DNA of 64,000 nucleotides from Cyanobacteria bacterium SIG27 (lineage in GTDB: Bacteria; Cyanobacteriota; Vampirovibrionia; Gastranaerophilales; Gastranaerophilaceae), in assembly GCA_015152565.1 (NCBI GenBank), contig SUTT01000004.1, positions 1-64,000 of the forward strand, in the 5' to 3' direction. The notes below the pieces were generated by a model. That model searched no databases and had not been told where the DNA came from. It saw nothing but the letters and a program-made list of their open reading frames with translations. This document shows, piece after piece, positions 9,391-18,920 of this stretch (within the stretch, counting starts at the first letter, position 1; each line of letters starts with the position of its first letter). The position numbers and the translations under genes are program-made.

Positions 9391-10767
9391 ATGAGAATAT
9401 CATCAATTAACAACACAAATTTTGGTTATAATAAAAAATTAAATAGACGTCTTAATGAAAAGCTTGATAGTACTCCTGCAACATCTACAACTAAGCTAAT
9501 TAAAGACCTTAATTATTTTTGCAATCAAACAGAAAACGATATTATTCAGCTTGAAAATGACGCCTATGGTGGAACGGCAAGAAATGAAGAACAAATTGCT
9601 CTTAAATTGCCTATTTTTATGGCAGCAAAAAGGCAGTGTTGTTTGCTAGTTGAAAGAATTTTTCCTGAATTAGATTTTTTAAGAACAACCCTTGATACTT
9701 TAGAAAACGAAGAAGAGGGAAGATATGACTTATACGACAAGTTGTATGATTTAGAAAAAGAAAAATTATGCTACAAATGGCGTGATGAACTTTTTAAAAT
9801 ATTAGATGATGATCTAGACAACATGACAGCTTTGGTATCAACCCCATCTAGAAGTGGTGTTGGTGTTGGTTCGGATGAATCTGAAAGAGAATTGCTACAA
9901 AAATTTGAAGCAGGTTCATCCTCTCCAAAATCATTAGAAGATGTTGTCGGTTTAAGCGAACAAATTGAAGATATCAAAGATTTAATCCTGTTTCCATTGG
10001 AACATCCTCAAGAAGCTCAACAAAGAAAAGAAGATTATGGAATTGAAATTCCGCATTTTATAATTTTGTATGGTCCACCAGGTTGCGGAAAAACTATGAC
10101 CGTTGAAGCACTGGCTTCTGAAAGCGGATGTGATATGTATCATATCAATTTAGCTGATGTTGGCTCTAGCTTTGTAAATGGCACAGCTATTAAAGTTGCA
10201 AAAGCGTTTGACGAAGCTTTTAAATTAGCTCAAAAATCTGATAAACCAATAATTCTTTTCATGGATGAAATGGATTCTTTGTTGGCTCAAAGGCATGATG
10301 CAACTGACGGCGGAAAAGAAGATAATAAAGTAGTTAATACATTTTTGCCATTAATTGAAAAATCAAAAGATAAAAATATTATCATTGTTGGTGCAACAAA
10401 TATGTATGAATTACTTGATAAAGCAGTTAAAAGAAGAGTAAAATATGAAGCTTATATTGGTTTACCAAATCAAGATGAAATCAAAAAGCTTTTAATTAAA
10501 CAATTATCTAAAATTAAAATGGGTCAAACCCTTGCAACAGATGAAGAAGTGCTAGAAAGAATTTCGCATTCTTTAATAGGTTATAGCCCATCAAACATTG
10601 TTAAAATAATATCCGATGCTTCAATGTTAGCTTATAGAGCTAAAAAAGAAATAGATGAACTAGATATTTCTTATGCAAAACAACGTGGTTCATATAATAA
10701 AATTAACGAACAAGAATATCTGCCAGAAAGTAAAAAGCGTTCAACAAAAATCGGAATTACATATTAA
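9391..10767 (+). CDS. AAA-family ATPase
   Basis: A 458-aa protein with one AAA module at about residues 185-430. Walker A is GPPGCGKT, Walker B is ILFMDEMDSLL, sensor 1 lies in IIIVGATN, and the arginine-finger region is AVKRRVKYEA. The arrangement (GLSEQIEDIKDLILFPLEHPQ before Walker A) is that of the classical Vps4/FtsH/p97 clade, but no protease or MIT domain is attached. The N-terminal about 180 residues are helical and unrecognised. The first residues, MRISSINNTNFGYNKKL, resemble the start of the 61951 protein. Substrate unknown. dnaK follows 96 bp downstream but has its own SD. Confidence 0.8.
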   Translation: MRISSINNTNFGYNKKLNRRLNEKLDSTPATSTTKLIKDLNYFCNQTENDIIQLENDAYGGTARNEEQIALKLPIFMAAKRQCCLLVERIFPELDFLRTTLDTLENEEEGRYDLYDKLYDLEKEKLCYKWRDELFKILDDDLDNMTALVSTPSRSGVGVGSDESERELLQKFEAGSSSPKSLEDVVGLSEQIEDIKDLILFPLEHPQEAQQRKEDYGIEIPHFIILYGPPGCGKTMTVEALASESGCDMYHINLADVGSSFVNGTAIKVAKAFDEAFKLAQKSDKPIILFMDEMDSLLAQRHDATDGGKEDNKVVNTFLPLIEKSKDKNIIIVGATNMYELLDKAVKRRVKYEAYIGLPNQDEIKKLLIKQLSKIKMGQTLATDEEVLERISHSLIGYSPSNIVKIISDASMLAYRAKKEIDELDISYAKQRGSYNKINEQEYLPESKKRSTKIGITY

Positions 10768-10860
10768 ATTATTAAGAAATTGTTTATTTTTTAAAGAATT
10801 TAAAAAAACAGTGTTATTTTAATGTCATAAGGAAAAATATATTTTATAGGAGAGATATAA

Positions 10861-12705
<1,845 letters not shown>

Positions 12706-12719
12706 AAGCTGATATAAAT

Positions 12720-12749
12720 AATAACGGGGCTTATAGCCCCGTTATTTTA
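12720..12749 (+). terminator. dnaK terminator
   Basis: AATAACGGGGC-TTATA-GCCCCGTTATTTT, a strong stem with a short T run just after dnaK. Confidence 0.9.
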
Positions 12750-12752
12750 TGC

Positions 12753-12806
12753 AAAAAAAAGGAGAGGTTTCCCTCTCCAACACGATTTAAAAATAACATG
12801 AAATCC
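12753..12806 (-). terminator. Conserved 3' UTR and terminator of prepilin-like gene 1
   Basis: On the minus strand, starting directly after the stop codon: TTTCATGTTATTTTTAAATC then GTGTTGGAGAGG-GAA-ACCTCTCC and eight T. The same about 50-nt sequence follows the second prepilin-like gene at 23487-23537, with one 1-nt indel and changes mainly in the hairpin loop. Confidence 0.85.
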
Positions 12807-15800
12807 TTACGGCAGCTTACTTGTTTCAATTACACATCGAACCGAATTGAAACTAGCAGCTCTTGCCCCGCCATCATCATAACTACAGATTTTTCCATAG
12901 CTGCTTCCATAGTAATATGTGTAATAAGCATCAGATGCACAGGTTGAACTTGTATCTGACCAAATTACATTTGGCCAACCAGTAGAGCCACCCGCAGAGC
13001 TTTTTGGACAATATGAAGCTCCATCAATTTGATTAGACGAACATAAATTTAGCCCACCATCACCAAGATTGGTTGAATAAGTTCCCCAAGCAACCATTTC
13101 TTCAAGTTTTGGCAGCCTCCAACCGCTTAGTCCTTGTACTTCCATTTGACCACAAACTACTCTCGAAGCGGCTCTATTACACAAGGTTCTTGGTGTTGCT
13201 TGATAAGTTCCTTGTTTTGTACCGCCTAATGTTGAATAAGCAACATGACATGCACCTGAAGTTGGTGCTTTGTAATTATAATATGTACTATCTCCGTAAT
13301 TTCTTCTTTGAACACATAAACCATTAATTGTTATAGCGTCATATTTAAGACATTTATCAATTTTGCATTGTCCGCTTGTTTCATCATAAAGTTGACCTGA
13401 TGGACATGCTTCACACTTGCCATCTTTAACAAAATAATCTCTTTCGCACTTTGTGCAAGCATTATTTGAACATTCTGCACAATGCTCTATGCTTCGACAT
13501 TTATTTATTACGCAACGAACAGAAGAATAATCGCCAGCTCTTGCGCCGCTATCTGCATAAGAACAATGTTGTCCATAATTATTTATAAAACCATATTTAT
13601 GATATGCGTCACTTGCACAAGTGCTACCAGAAGTTGACCAAAACATATGAGGTGCTATATTTGTGGCCGAATTACCACAATGAGAAGTACCATATCCACC
13701 TGATGATTTAGAACAAATCATTAAACCGCCATCACCTAAATTTGTTGAATTTTCTTCCCAATCAATTTGTTCAGATATATTTGGCAAACGCCATCCAGTC
13801 AAACCTTGAACGTCTAAATTAATACAAACAACTTGAGCTGCGGCACGGTTGCAAATTGTCCTTGGGCTTCCGGGGTAGCTCCCATTTGCATCAGACCAAG
13901 AATCAGATACATGCGCTTGTTTACAATCTCCTGAGGTTGGAGCAGTGTATGAATATAGCTGGCTATCACCATAGTTTCTTCTTGCAACACATAAATCATT
14001 AATTGTTATTGCATCATATTTTAAACAAGTATCAACTTCGCACTTGCCATTTGATGAATTATATAATGTACCCTCTGGACATTTCACGCATACACCATTT
14101 TCATCAGGGTGATAATCTTTTTCGCAAGTTGTACATTTTTCATTAGTGCAAGAAACACAATGTTTATCCAGTGCTTTACATCTATCAATTACACAGCGAA
14201 CAGAATTATAATCACCAGGTCTAGCTCCGCCCTCAGCATAAGAGCAAAGAGATTTCCAAGACCCATTTAAATATGCATAGTTTGTATAAGCATAATCACT
14301 ACCATCAACGCAGCTGCCAATTGTGCCTGCCCATAATACATATGGCCATTTACTGCTAGTCAAAGGGCACCAGGAAACCCCGTTTATCTGATTGGAAGAA
14401 CAAAGCATAATTCCACCATTGCCAAGACCCTTATTATAACTATTCCAATGGCTCATCTCTGATAACATTGGCAAGCGCCAACCCGTTAAGCCTTTGATAT
14501 TCAACTTTCCGCAGGCATTTGCTGCACCTGTTCTATTGCACAATGTTCTAGGAGAGCCAGAATAATCGCCATTATCATTTGTATAATTTGTTAAAGCGAC
14601 ATTTTGAGAACAAGCACCACTTGTTGGAGCAACGTAGGTATAGTAATCACTATCGCCATAATTTCTTTTTGAAACGCAAAGATTATCTATTGCTACTGCA
14701 TCATACTTATTACATGGGTCTTTTTCGCATTTTTTAGTTGTTGGGCTGTAAGAGTAACCTTCTTCGCATTTTTGGCATTTTCCGTATTGATTTACTTCAT
14801 AGTCATAATCACAAAGAGTGCATTTTTTATCGTCGCATTCTTGACAATGATTGTCTATAGCTCTACATCTACTAATTACGCAGCGAACAGAGTTATAACT
14901 TCCTGCTCTTGCTCCACCGTCATCATAAGAGCAAATTTGTTGCCAAGATGTGCTATTATAAGCATAGTTATAATAGGCATCAGAAGCGCAAGTGTCTTCT
15001 CTTTGTGTCCAAATTACATAAGGCCAGTTGCCACTTCCTTTCGTACAACGATTTTTCCCTGCTACAACAGTGTTTGTGCATAATTGCAGCTCTGGAAGCG
15101 AACCAAAATCATTTGCTTCTGTTGAAGTTGGTAATCTCCAACCTTTCAAGCCTTTAACATCTAAATTCCAGCAAGCTGTTTTTGCTGCAGGTCTAGTACA
15201 AACAGTTCTTCTGCAGCCCGAATAGCTTCCGCTATCTTCTGTGCATGTATTTGCAGTTTGAAGACCAGTTTTGCAAGCTCCTTGTGTATTTGGAATAGAT
15301 GCATAATGATCTGGGTCATCTCCAATATTTCTTGCTGTAACGCAAAGTTTACCTAATGTTATAGCGCCATATCTTGTACAAGGATCACCCACACAAGCGC
15401 CATCAGTAAAAACAAAACCAGAATCTGCGCACTCATCGCAACCATAAGGACCAGAAGCAGTGCACTTTGCACAACCTTCAATTTCACAATCAAGACATTT
15501 TTTGGTTACTGTGTCCCAATATTTTTTGTTTAGTTCGCAAACTTGCTTTTTTAGCTCCAAATTTTCTGGAGTATCTTCTTCTGCTGCTCCACCACCACCT
15601 GAGCCACCACCAATGATAGTAATAGAAGAACTTGAAAGTTTTTTAGTGATTACTGGGGCAAGCGCTGCGGTAATTAATGAAACTATTATTAGGGCTACTA
15701 GTATTTCAACTAATGAGAAACCCGAAACGAGTGAACCTAGCAATGCTTTGCTTGGTGAACGACGTTGAGCGGCATTAGTGTGTGAAGCTCGTGACGGCAG

Positions 15801-15896
15801 ACCGTTGAGGTCTGGCGGACAGAGCGGAAACCGTACTAATTCGACGTGGAAATCTATGATTTCCTCAGGAGAGAGCACTTTGCTATTTTTTTTCAT
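12807..15896 (-). CDS. Giant prepilin-like protein with four DUF1566-like repeats
   Basis: A 1029-aa protein from the ATG at 15896; the ORF-track start at 16016 lies upstream of the likely promoter. A long 59-residue leader ends in SG, followed by FSLVEILVALIIVSLITAA, a type IV prepilin cleavage site with the Glu+5. After a Gly-rich hinge come four repeats of about 190 aa, each with a GWRLPxxxE core and ending NSVRCVI, the look of the DUF1566/C-type-lectin-like fold. Between them are short Cys-rich modules (CxxCxxxxC, e.g. HCQECDDKKCTLCDYDY) resembling growth-factor-receptor cysteine-rich repeats. It is probably assembled or anchored through the pilin helix and exposed outside. It is divergent from an XRE regulator and shares promoter and 3' UTR with the gene at 20891. 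Confidence 0.8.
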   Translation of the reverse strand: MKKNSKVLSPEEIIDFHVELVRFPLCPPDLNGLPSRASHTNAAQRRSPSKALLGSLVSGFSLVEILVALIIVSLITAALAPVITKKLSSSSITIIGGGSGGGGAAEEDTPENLELKKQVCELNKKYWDTVTKKCLDCEIEGCAKCTASGPYGCDECADSGFVFTDGACVGDPCTRYGAITLGKLCVTARNIGDDPDHYASIPNTQGACKTGLQTANTCTEDSGSYSGCRRTVCTRPAAKTACWNLDVKGLKGWRLPTSTEANDFGSLPELQLCTNTVVAGKNRCTKGSGNWPYVIWTQREDTCASDAYYNYAYNSTSWQQICSYDDGGARAGSYNSVRCVISRCRAIDNHCQECDDKKCTLCDYDYEVNQYGKCQKCEEGYSYSPTTKKCEKDPCNKYDAVAIDNLCVSKRNYGDSDYYTYVAPTSGACSQNVALTNYTNDNGDYSGSPRTLCNRTGAANACGKLNIKGLTGWRLPMLSEMSHWNSYNKGLGNGGIMLCSSNQINGVSWCPLTSSKWPYVLWAGTIGSCVDGSDYAYTNYAYLNGSWKSLCSYAEGGARPGDYNSVRCVIDRCKALDKHCVSCTNEKCTTCEKDYHPDENGVCVKCPEGTLYNSSNGKCEVDTCLKYDAITINDLCVARRNYGDSQLYSYTAPTSGDCKQAHVSDSWSDANGSYPGSPRTICNRAAAQVVCINLDVQGLTGWRLPNISEQIDWEENSTNLGDGGLMICSKSSGGYGTSHCGNSATNIAPHMFWSTSGSTCASDAYHKYGFINNYGQHCSYADSGARAGDYSSVRCVINKCRSIEHCAECSNNACTKCERDYFVKDGKCEACPSGQLYDETSGQCKIDKCLKYDAITINGLCVQRRNYGDSTYYNYKAPTSGACHVAYSTLGGTKQGTYQATPRTLCNRAASRVVCGQMEVQGLSGWRLPKLEEMVAWGTYSTNLGDGGLNLCSSNQIDGASYCPKSSAGGSTGWPNVIWSDTSSTCASDAYYTYYYGSSYGKICSYDDGGARAASFNSVRCVIETSKLP
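15727..15845. repeat. G+C-rich in-frame insert in the prepilin leader
   Basis: About 120 bp, clearly richer in G+C than its surroundings, encodes the leader residues ELVRFPLCPPDLNGLPSRAS and onward. It contains the perfect hairpin CAGACC-GTTGA-GGTCTG. The paralogous gene at 20891 has only a 7-residue leader, so this looks like an inserted palindromic element that stayed in frame. Boundaries are approximate. Confidence 0.45.
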
Positions 15897-15939
15897 ATTA
15901 TTTTTTATTCCATGTGCTAATGTAGAAATCTTAAAAACT

Positions 15940-15968
15940 ACAGTACAAAATAATAAAATAAAAGTCAA
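15940..15968 (-). promoter_or_regulatory. Promoter of prepilin-like gene 1
   Basis: TTGACT-N17-TACTGT on the minus strand, giving a transcript start near 15933 and a leader of about 37 nt to the ATG at 15896. Its sequence, including much of the spacer, matches the promoter at 20821-20849. Confidence 0.75.
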
Positions 15969-16052
15969 GCTGTATTTTTTTAAAAAACAACAGTAGAACA
16001 TTATGTAAAAAATCAATCTTCCTTTTTAAAATTGTTATAAAAGTAGGTTAAA

Positions 16053-16367
16053 ATGGATAATAAAGTATTATTAGGCAAAAGAATTCGAGAACTTCGAAAA
16101 AGAAACAACTTAAAGCAAGAAAAACTTGCCGAACTTGTTGGACTTGAACCTACATCAATTAGTAACATCGAAAATGGCTACAACTATCCAAGTTTTCAGA
16201 ATTTAGAAAAAATTGCTAATGCACTTGATGTTACTTTTGTTGATATTTTTAAGTTTGAACAACATAAGGAAACTGAAAATTTAATAGCAGAAATTAATCA
16301 AATTTTAAAAAATAATCCAGAAAAAACAAAAGATTTTTATAAAATAATTAAAGCTTTAGCAGAATAA
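16053..16367 (+). CDS. XRE-family helix-turn-helix regulator 1
   Basis: A 104-aa protein with a Cro/C1-type HTH at residues 7-61 (IRELRKRNNLKQEKLAELVG, then the recognition helix TSISNIENGYNYPSFQNLEKIANAL) and a short helical C-terminus suited to dimerisation. It is paralogous to the 106-aa regulator at 20426-20746. It is divergent from prepilin-like gene 1 with 156 bp between, so it probably controls that promoter and itself (inference). Its stop abuts the stop of the convergent MFS gene. Confidence 0.85.
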   Translation: MDNKVLLGKRIRELRKRNNLKQEKLAELVGLEPTSISNIENGYNYPSFQNLEKIANALDVTFVDIFKFEQHKETENLIAEINQILKNNPEKTKDFYKIIKALAE

Positions 16368-17537
16368 TTATTCTTTTAACATTTTATTTTTAACACTTAA
16401 AAGCCCGACTACAAAAGCAATTATCGCCATTAAAATTAAAATTTTATCTACACCATAGTTTTGCCCAATAATGCCAAGTGGAGCCAAAAACAGTGCTCCA
16501 ACTCCCCAACTAAACCCTTGCATTACACCTGAAACAACGCCAGTGTGAGCTGGAATTGCATTTTGTGCTTGAACTAAAATTACGCCAACAGAAAGCAAAA
16601 TAAAAAATCCTGTTAAAATAAACAAAGTACAAGCAAGAGTTTTAGAATAATTTAAACTATACAAAAATCCTAAAACTAAAGGTAAAATTGTTATAAATGA
16701 CAAAAATACAACACCATTTGCCCCGATTTTATTTTCAATTTTGGAGCTAAATATTGTTGCTGCACCGCCTGAAATAAAAAATAAAGTTACGATTATTCCT
16801 ATCATATCAAGTGAAAAACCGTTGTTTTTTAGCAAAAACGGAATATATGTTCCAAATGAAATACTAACGGCAGATTTAACAGTTGAAATAAAAGTTAAAT
16901 ACATACATTTTTTATTTTTTAAAATTTCAAAAATAATTTTAAAAAAATTTCCGTTTTCAACTAAATCTTTAGCTGGTTTTTTAGGAACAAAAAAGTAGAT
17001 AAAAATTGCTGTTATAATTCCTAATAAGCTTAAATATAAAAACGCATTTTCACCAAAATTATTAAAAACCGACGTTGAAATATATGGCCCTATAGCATAA
17101 CCAATGGTACCAAGACCCAAAAATATCCCCATATCACGAGATAAATCAGGATTATTTTTATTAAAATCTTTAACTAAAGCGCTAACTTGCGGATGAAAAA
17201 AGGCATTTCCTATCATTCCTAATAATAAACAAACTAAAAATAAAGCTACGCTTGGAGCTTTAACAGCTAAAGGAATAAAAATTGAGCTAAAAACTAAACC
17301 CCAAATCATAAAGGTTCGATGTTTTAATTTATCTGCAATAAAACCAAATAATGGTTGCATCATAGATGAAACTAAATGCCCTAGGGCAATAATTGAGCTA
17401 ATTAAAGCTAAATTAATTCCTAATTTTGTTGTTATTATTGGATATAATGGTACTAATAGTGCAGCATAAAGGTCAATACTGAAATGACCCAAGCTTAGTC
17501 CTAATATCGCTCTTTTTTCTTTTTTTAAAATGTTCAT
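16368..17537 (-). CDS. Major facilitator superfamily transporter
   Basis: A 389-aa secondary transporter with about 12 hydrophobic segments. The first half carries the loop between helices 2 and 3, GFIADKLKHRTFMIWG, which is the MFS GxxxDRxGRR-type motif in relaxed form. The pattern LGLGTIGYAIGPY and VLVQAQNAIPAHTGVVSGVMQG resembles the Fsr/NarK-like fosmidomycin-resistance subfamily, but the substrate cannot be assigned. The gene follows the AICARFT-like gene with only a TAACAATG junction (2-nt spacer), so it is probably translationally coupled and in the same operon. Confidence 0.85.
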   Translation of the reverse strand: MNILKKEKRAILGLSLGHFSIDLYAALLVPLYPIITTKLGINLALISSIIALGHLVSSMMQPLFGFIADKLKHRTFMIWGLVFSSIFIPLAVKAPSVALFLVCLLLGMIGNAFFHPQVSALVKDFNKNNPDLSRDMGIFLGLGTIGYAIGPYISTSVFNNFGENAFLYLSLLGIITAIFIYFFVPKKPAKDLVENGNFFKIIFEILKNKKCMYLTFISTVKSAVSISFGTYIPFLLKNNGFSLDMIGIIVTLFFISGGAATIFSSKIENKIGANGVVFLSFITILPLVLGFLYSLNYSKTLACTLFILTGFFILLSVGVILVQAQNAIPAHTGVVSGVMQGFSWGVGALFLAPLGIIGQNYGVDKILILMAIIAFVVGLLSVKNKMLKE

Positions 17538-17539
17538 TG

Positions 17540-18481
17540 TTAATGCTTAATGTGTTTTATTCCTGTTGTAATAATTGAAACTTCAAGTTTATCGGCTAGT
17601 GCTATAACTTCGCTGTCTTTTGAAGTTCTGCCACTTTGAATTGCTCCTGATATTCTGTTTTGTGCTATCAGTTGAATATCTTCAATTGATTTAATAGCAT
17701 CATCAAACGCTACAATAGAATTTTTAGTCGAATCACAAACTCGATTAATTGCAACTTCAAGAGCATTAATTGAATTACTTTGACCAGCACAAATTGCAAG
17801 AGTTCTTAAATCTTTAGCAATAACAATTGCAGATGATTTAGCATGTTTTGCGATTTTAGAAGCAAAAATCATATCTTCAACTTCGTTTTGTTCTGGTTTT
17901 TTCTTTGTCGCAACTTTGAATGTTTCAACATCTAATTCTTTAGTATCTTTTTGTTGAATTAAAGCACCAAAAGGGGTAATTTTAATTTCTTCTTGATAAT
18001 ATGTTGGAATTTCTTGAAGTGGCGTATTAATTTTAACTAATTTTAAATTTTTAACACCTTTTAAAATTTCAATTGCACCTGATGAAAAACTTGGAGCAAT
18101 CAAAACTTTTAATTTCATTTGAGAAAGTTTTTTAGCTAAATCTTCGTTTATTTCTCTAGTAAATGTTATAACGCTATCAAAAACGCAAAGCGTATCAGCG
18201 TCTAGTACTTTATCAAACGCATTTTCAATTGTATTAGCTAATGCTACAGCAGATGGATTAGCATGATGAGAAACAATACAGGCTGCAACATCAAAAAATT
18301 CTGCCGCAATTTCAAGACCACAAGTTGCATCTAAAATGTTATTATAAGTTAATAAATTACCGTTTATAATTTCAAAATCAATTTGTTTATTAAAAGAATA
18401 TAAGCTAGCTTCTTGATAAACATTTTCGCCACATTTAAAATTTTGAATTTTATTAAAATTATATGTTTTATTATCTTCCAT
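17540..18481 (-). CDS. Stand-alone AICAR-transformylase-like protein (divergent PurH C-terminal domain)
   Basis: At 313 aa this matches the AICARFT half of PurH; the IMP cyclohydrolase half is missing. Landmarks are FKCGENVYQEASLY (for RYGENPHQ.A.LY), VSHHANPSAVA (for VKHANPCGVA), AKHAKSSAIVIAKDLRTLAICAGQ (for KHVKSNAIVLAKD...GAGQ) and the ending TTGIKHIKH. The catalytic Lys of the KH pair is His, the SNAIV Asn is Ser, and the FFPFRD segment is not recognisable, so normal transformylase activity is doubtful. SD AAAGG is present. Downstream is the coupled MFS gene. Confidence 0.75.
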   Translation of the reverse strand: MEDNKTYNFNKIQNFKCGENVYQEASLYSFNKQIDFEIINGNLLTYNNILDATCGLEIAAEFFDVAACIVSHHANPSAVALANTIENAFDKVLDADTLCVFDSVITFTREINEDLAKKLSQMKLKVLIAPSFSSGAIEILKGVKNLKLVKINTPLQEIPTYYQEEIKITPFGALIQQKDTKELDVETFKVATKKKPEQNEVEDMIFASKIAKHAKSSAIVIAKDLRTLAICAGQSNSINALEVAINRVCDSTKNSIVAFDDAIKSIEDIQLIAQNRISGAIQSGRTSKDSEVIALADKLEVSIITTGIKHIKH

Positions 18482-18521
18482 TTTTTACCTTTCCATTAAT
18501 AATTTAATTTTATAACGAAAA

Positions 18522-18881
18522 TTATAAACTGATATCTTCGATAAAATCTATTTTTGAAACTTCTTCTTTATTTAAAACTATTCCAATAACATCAATTTGA
18601 TATTTTTTGAATTTTTCTTTTGATTTTGAGATATATTCTATAGCACAAGAATAAATATGTTTTAGTTTCGTTGGGGTTACGGCTTCAATTGGTGAGCCAA
18701 AGAAGTTTTGAGTTCTAGTTTTTACTTCAACAAAATGTAAAATATCTTTTTTAGTAGCAATTATATCGATTTCTGCAACACGAGAAAAACGATAATTCAT
18801 TTCTAAAATTTTATAACCTTTTTTTATTAAGAAATTTTTTGCTATATCTTCGCCAACTTTACCAATAATTTTATTTGTCAT
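18522..18881 (-). CDS. YraN/UPF0102 family nuclease-fold protein
   Basis: A 119-aa protein with the family layout: GKVGEDIAKNFLIKKGYKILEMN, then AEIDIIATKKDILHFVEVKTR, the E-D-ExK restriction-nuclease-like core, and a C-terminal DVIGI strand. The cellular role of YraN is not firmly known. It is divergent from gatA with 39 bp between. No SD; TAAAAT lies 6 nt before the ATG. Confidence 0.92.
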   Translation of the reverse strand: MTNKIIGKVGEDIAKNFLIKKGYKILEMNYRFSRVAEIDIIATKKDILHFVEVKTRTQNFFGSPIEAVTPTKLKHIYSCAIEYISKSKEKFKKYQIDVIGIVLNKEEVSKIDFIEDISL

Positions 18882-18887
18882 ACAATT

Positions 18888-18893
18888 ATTTTA
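18888..18893 (-). promoter_or_regulatory. -10 element 6 nt before yraN ATG
   Basis: TAAAAT on the minus strand, with TTTACT 17 bp upstream as a possible -35. No SD is available in the 6-nt gap. Confidence 0.45.
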
Positions 18894-18920
18894 AGACAAA
18901 TATTATATGGAGTAAAATTA

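Noticed and set aside
15897-16016. The longer start of the first prepilin-like ORF.
   Set aside because: It would begin upstream of the shared promoter and adds a second hydrophobic segment with no SD.
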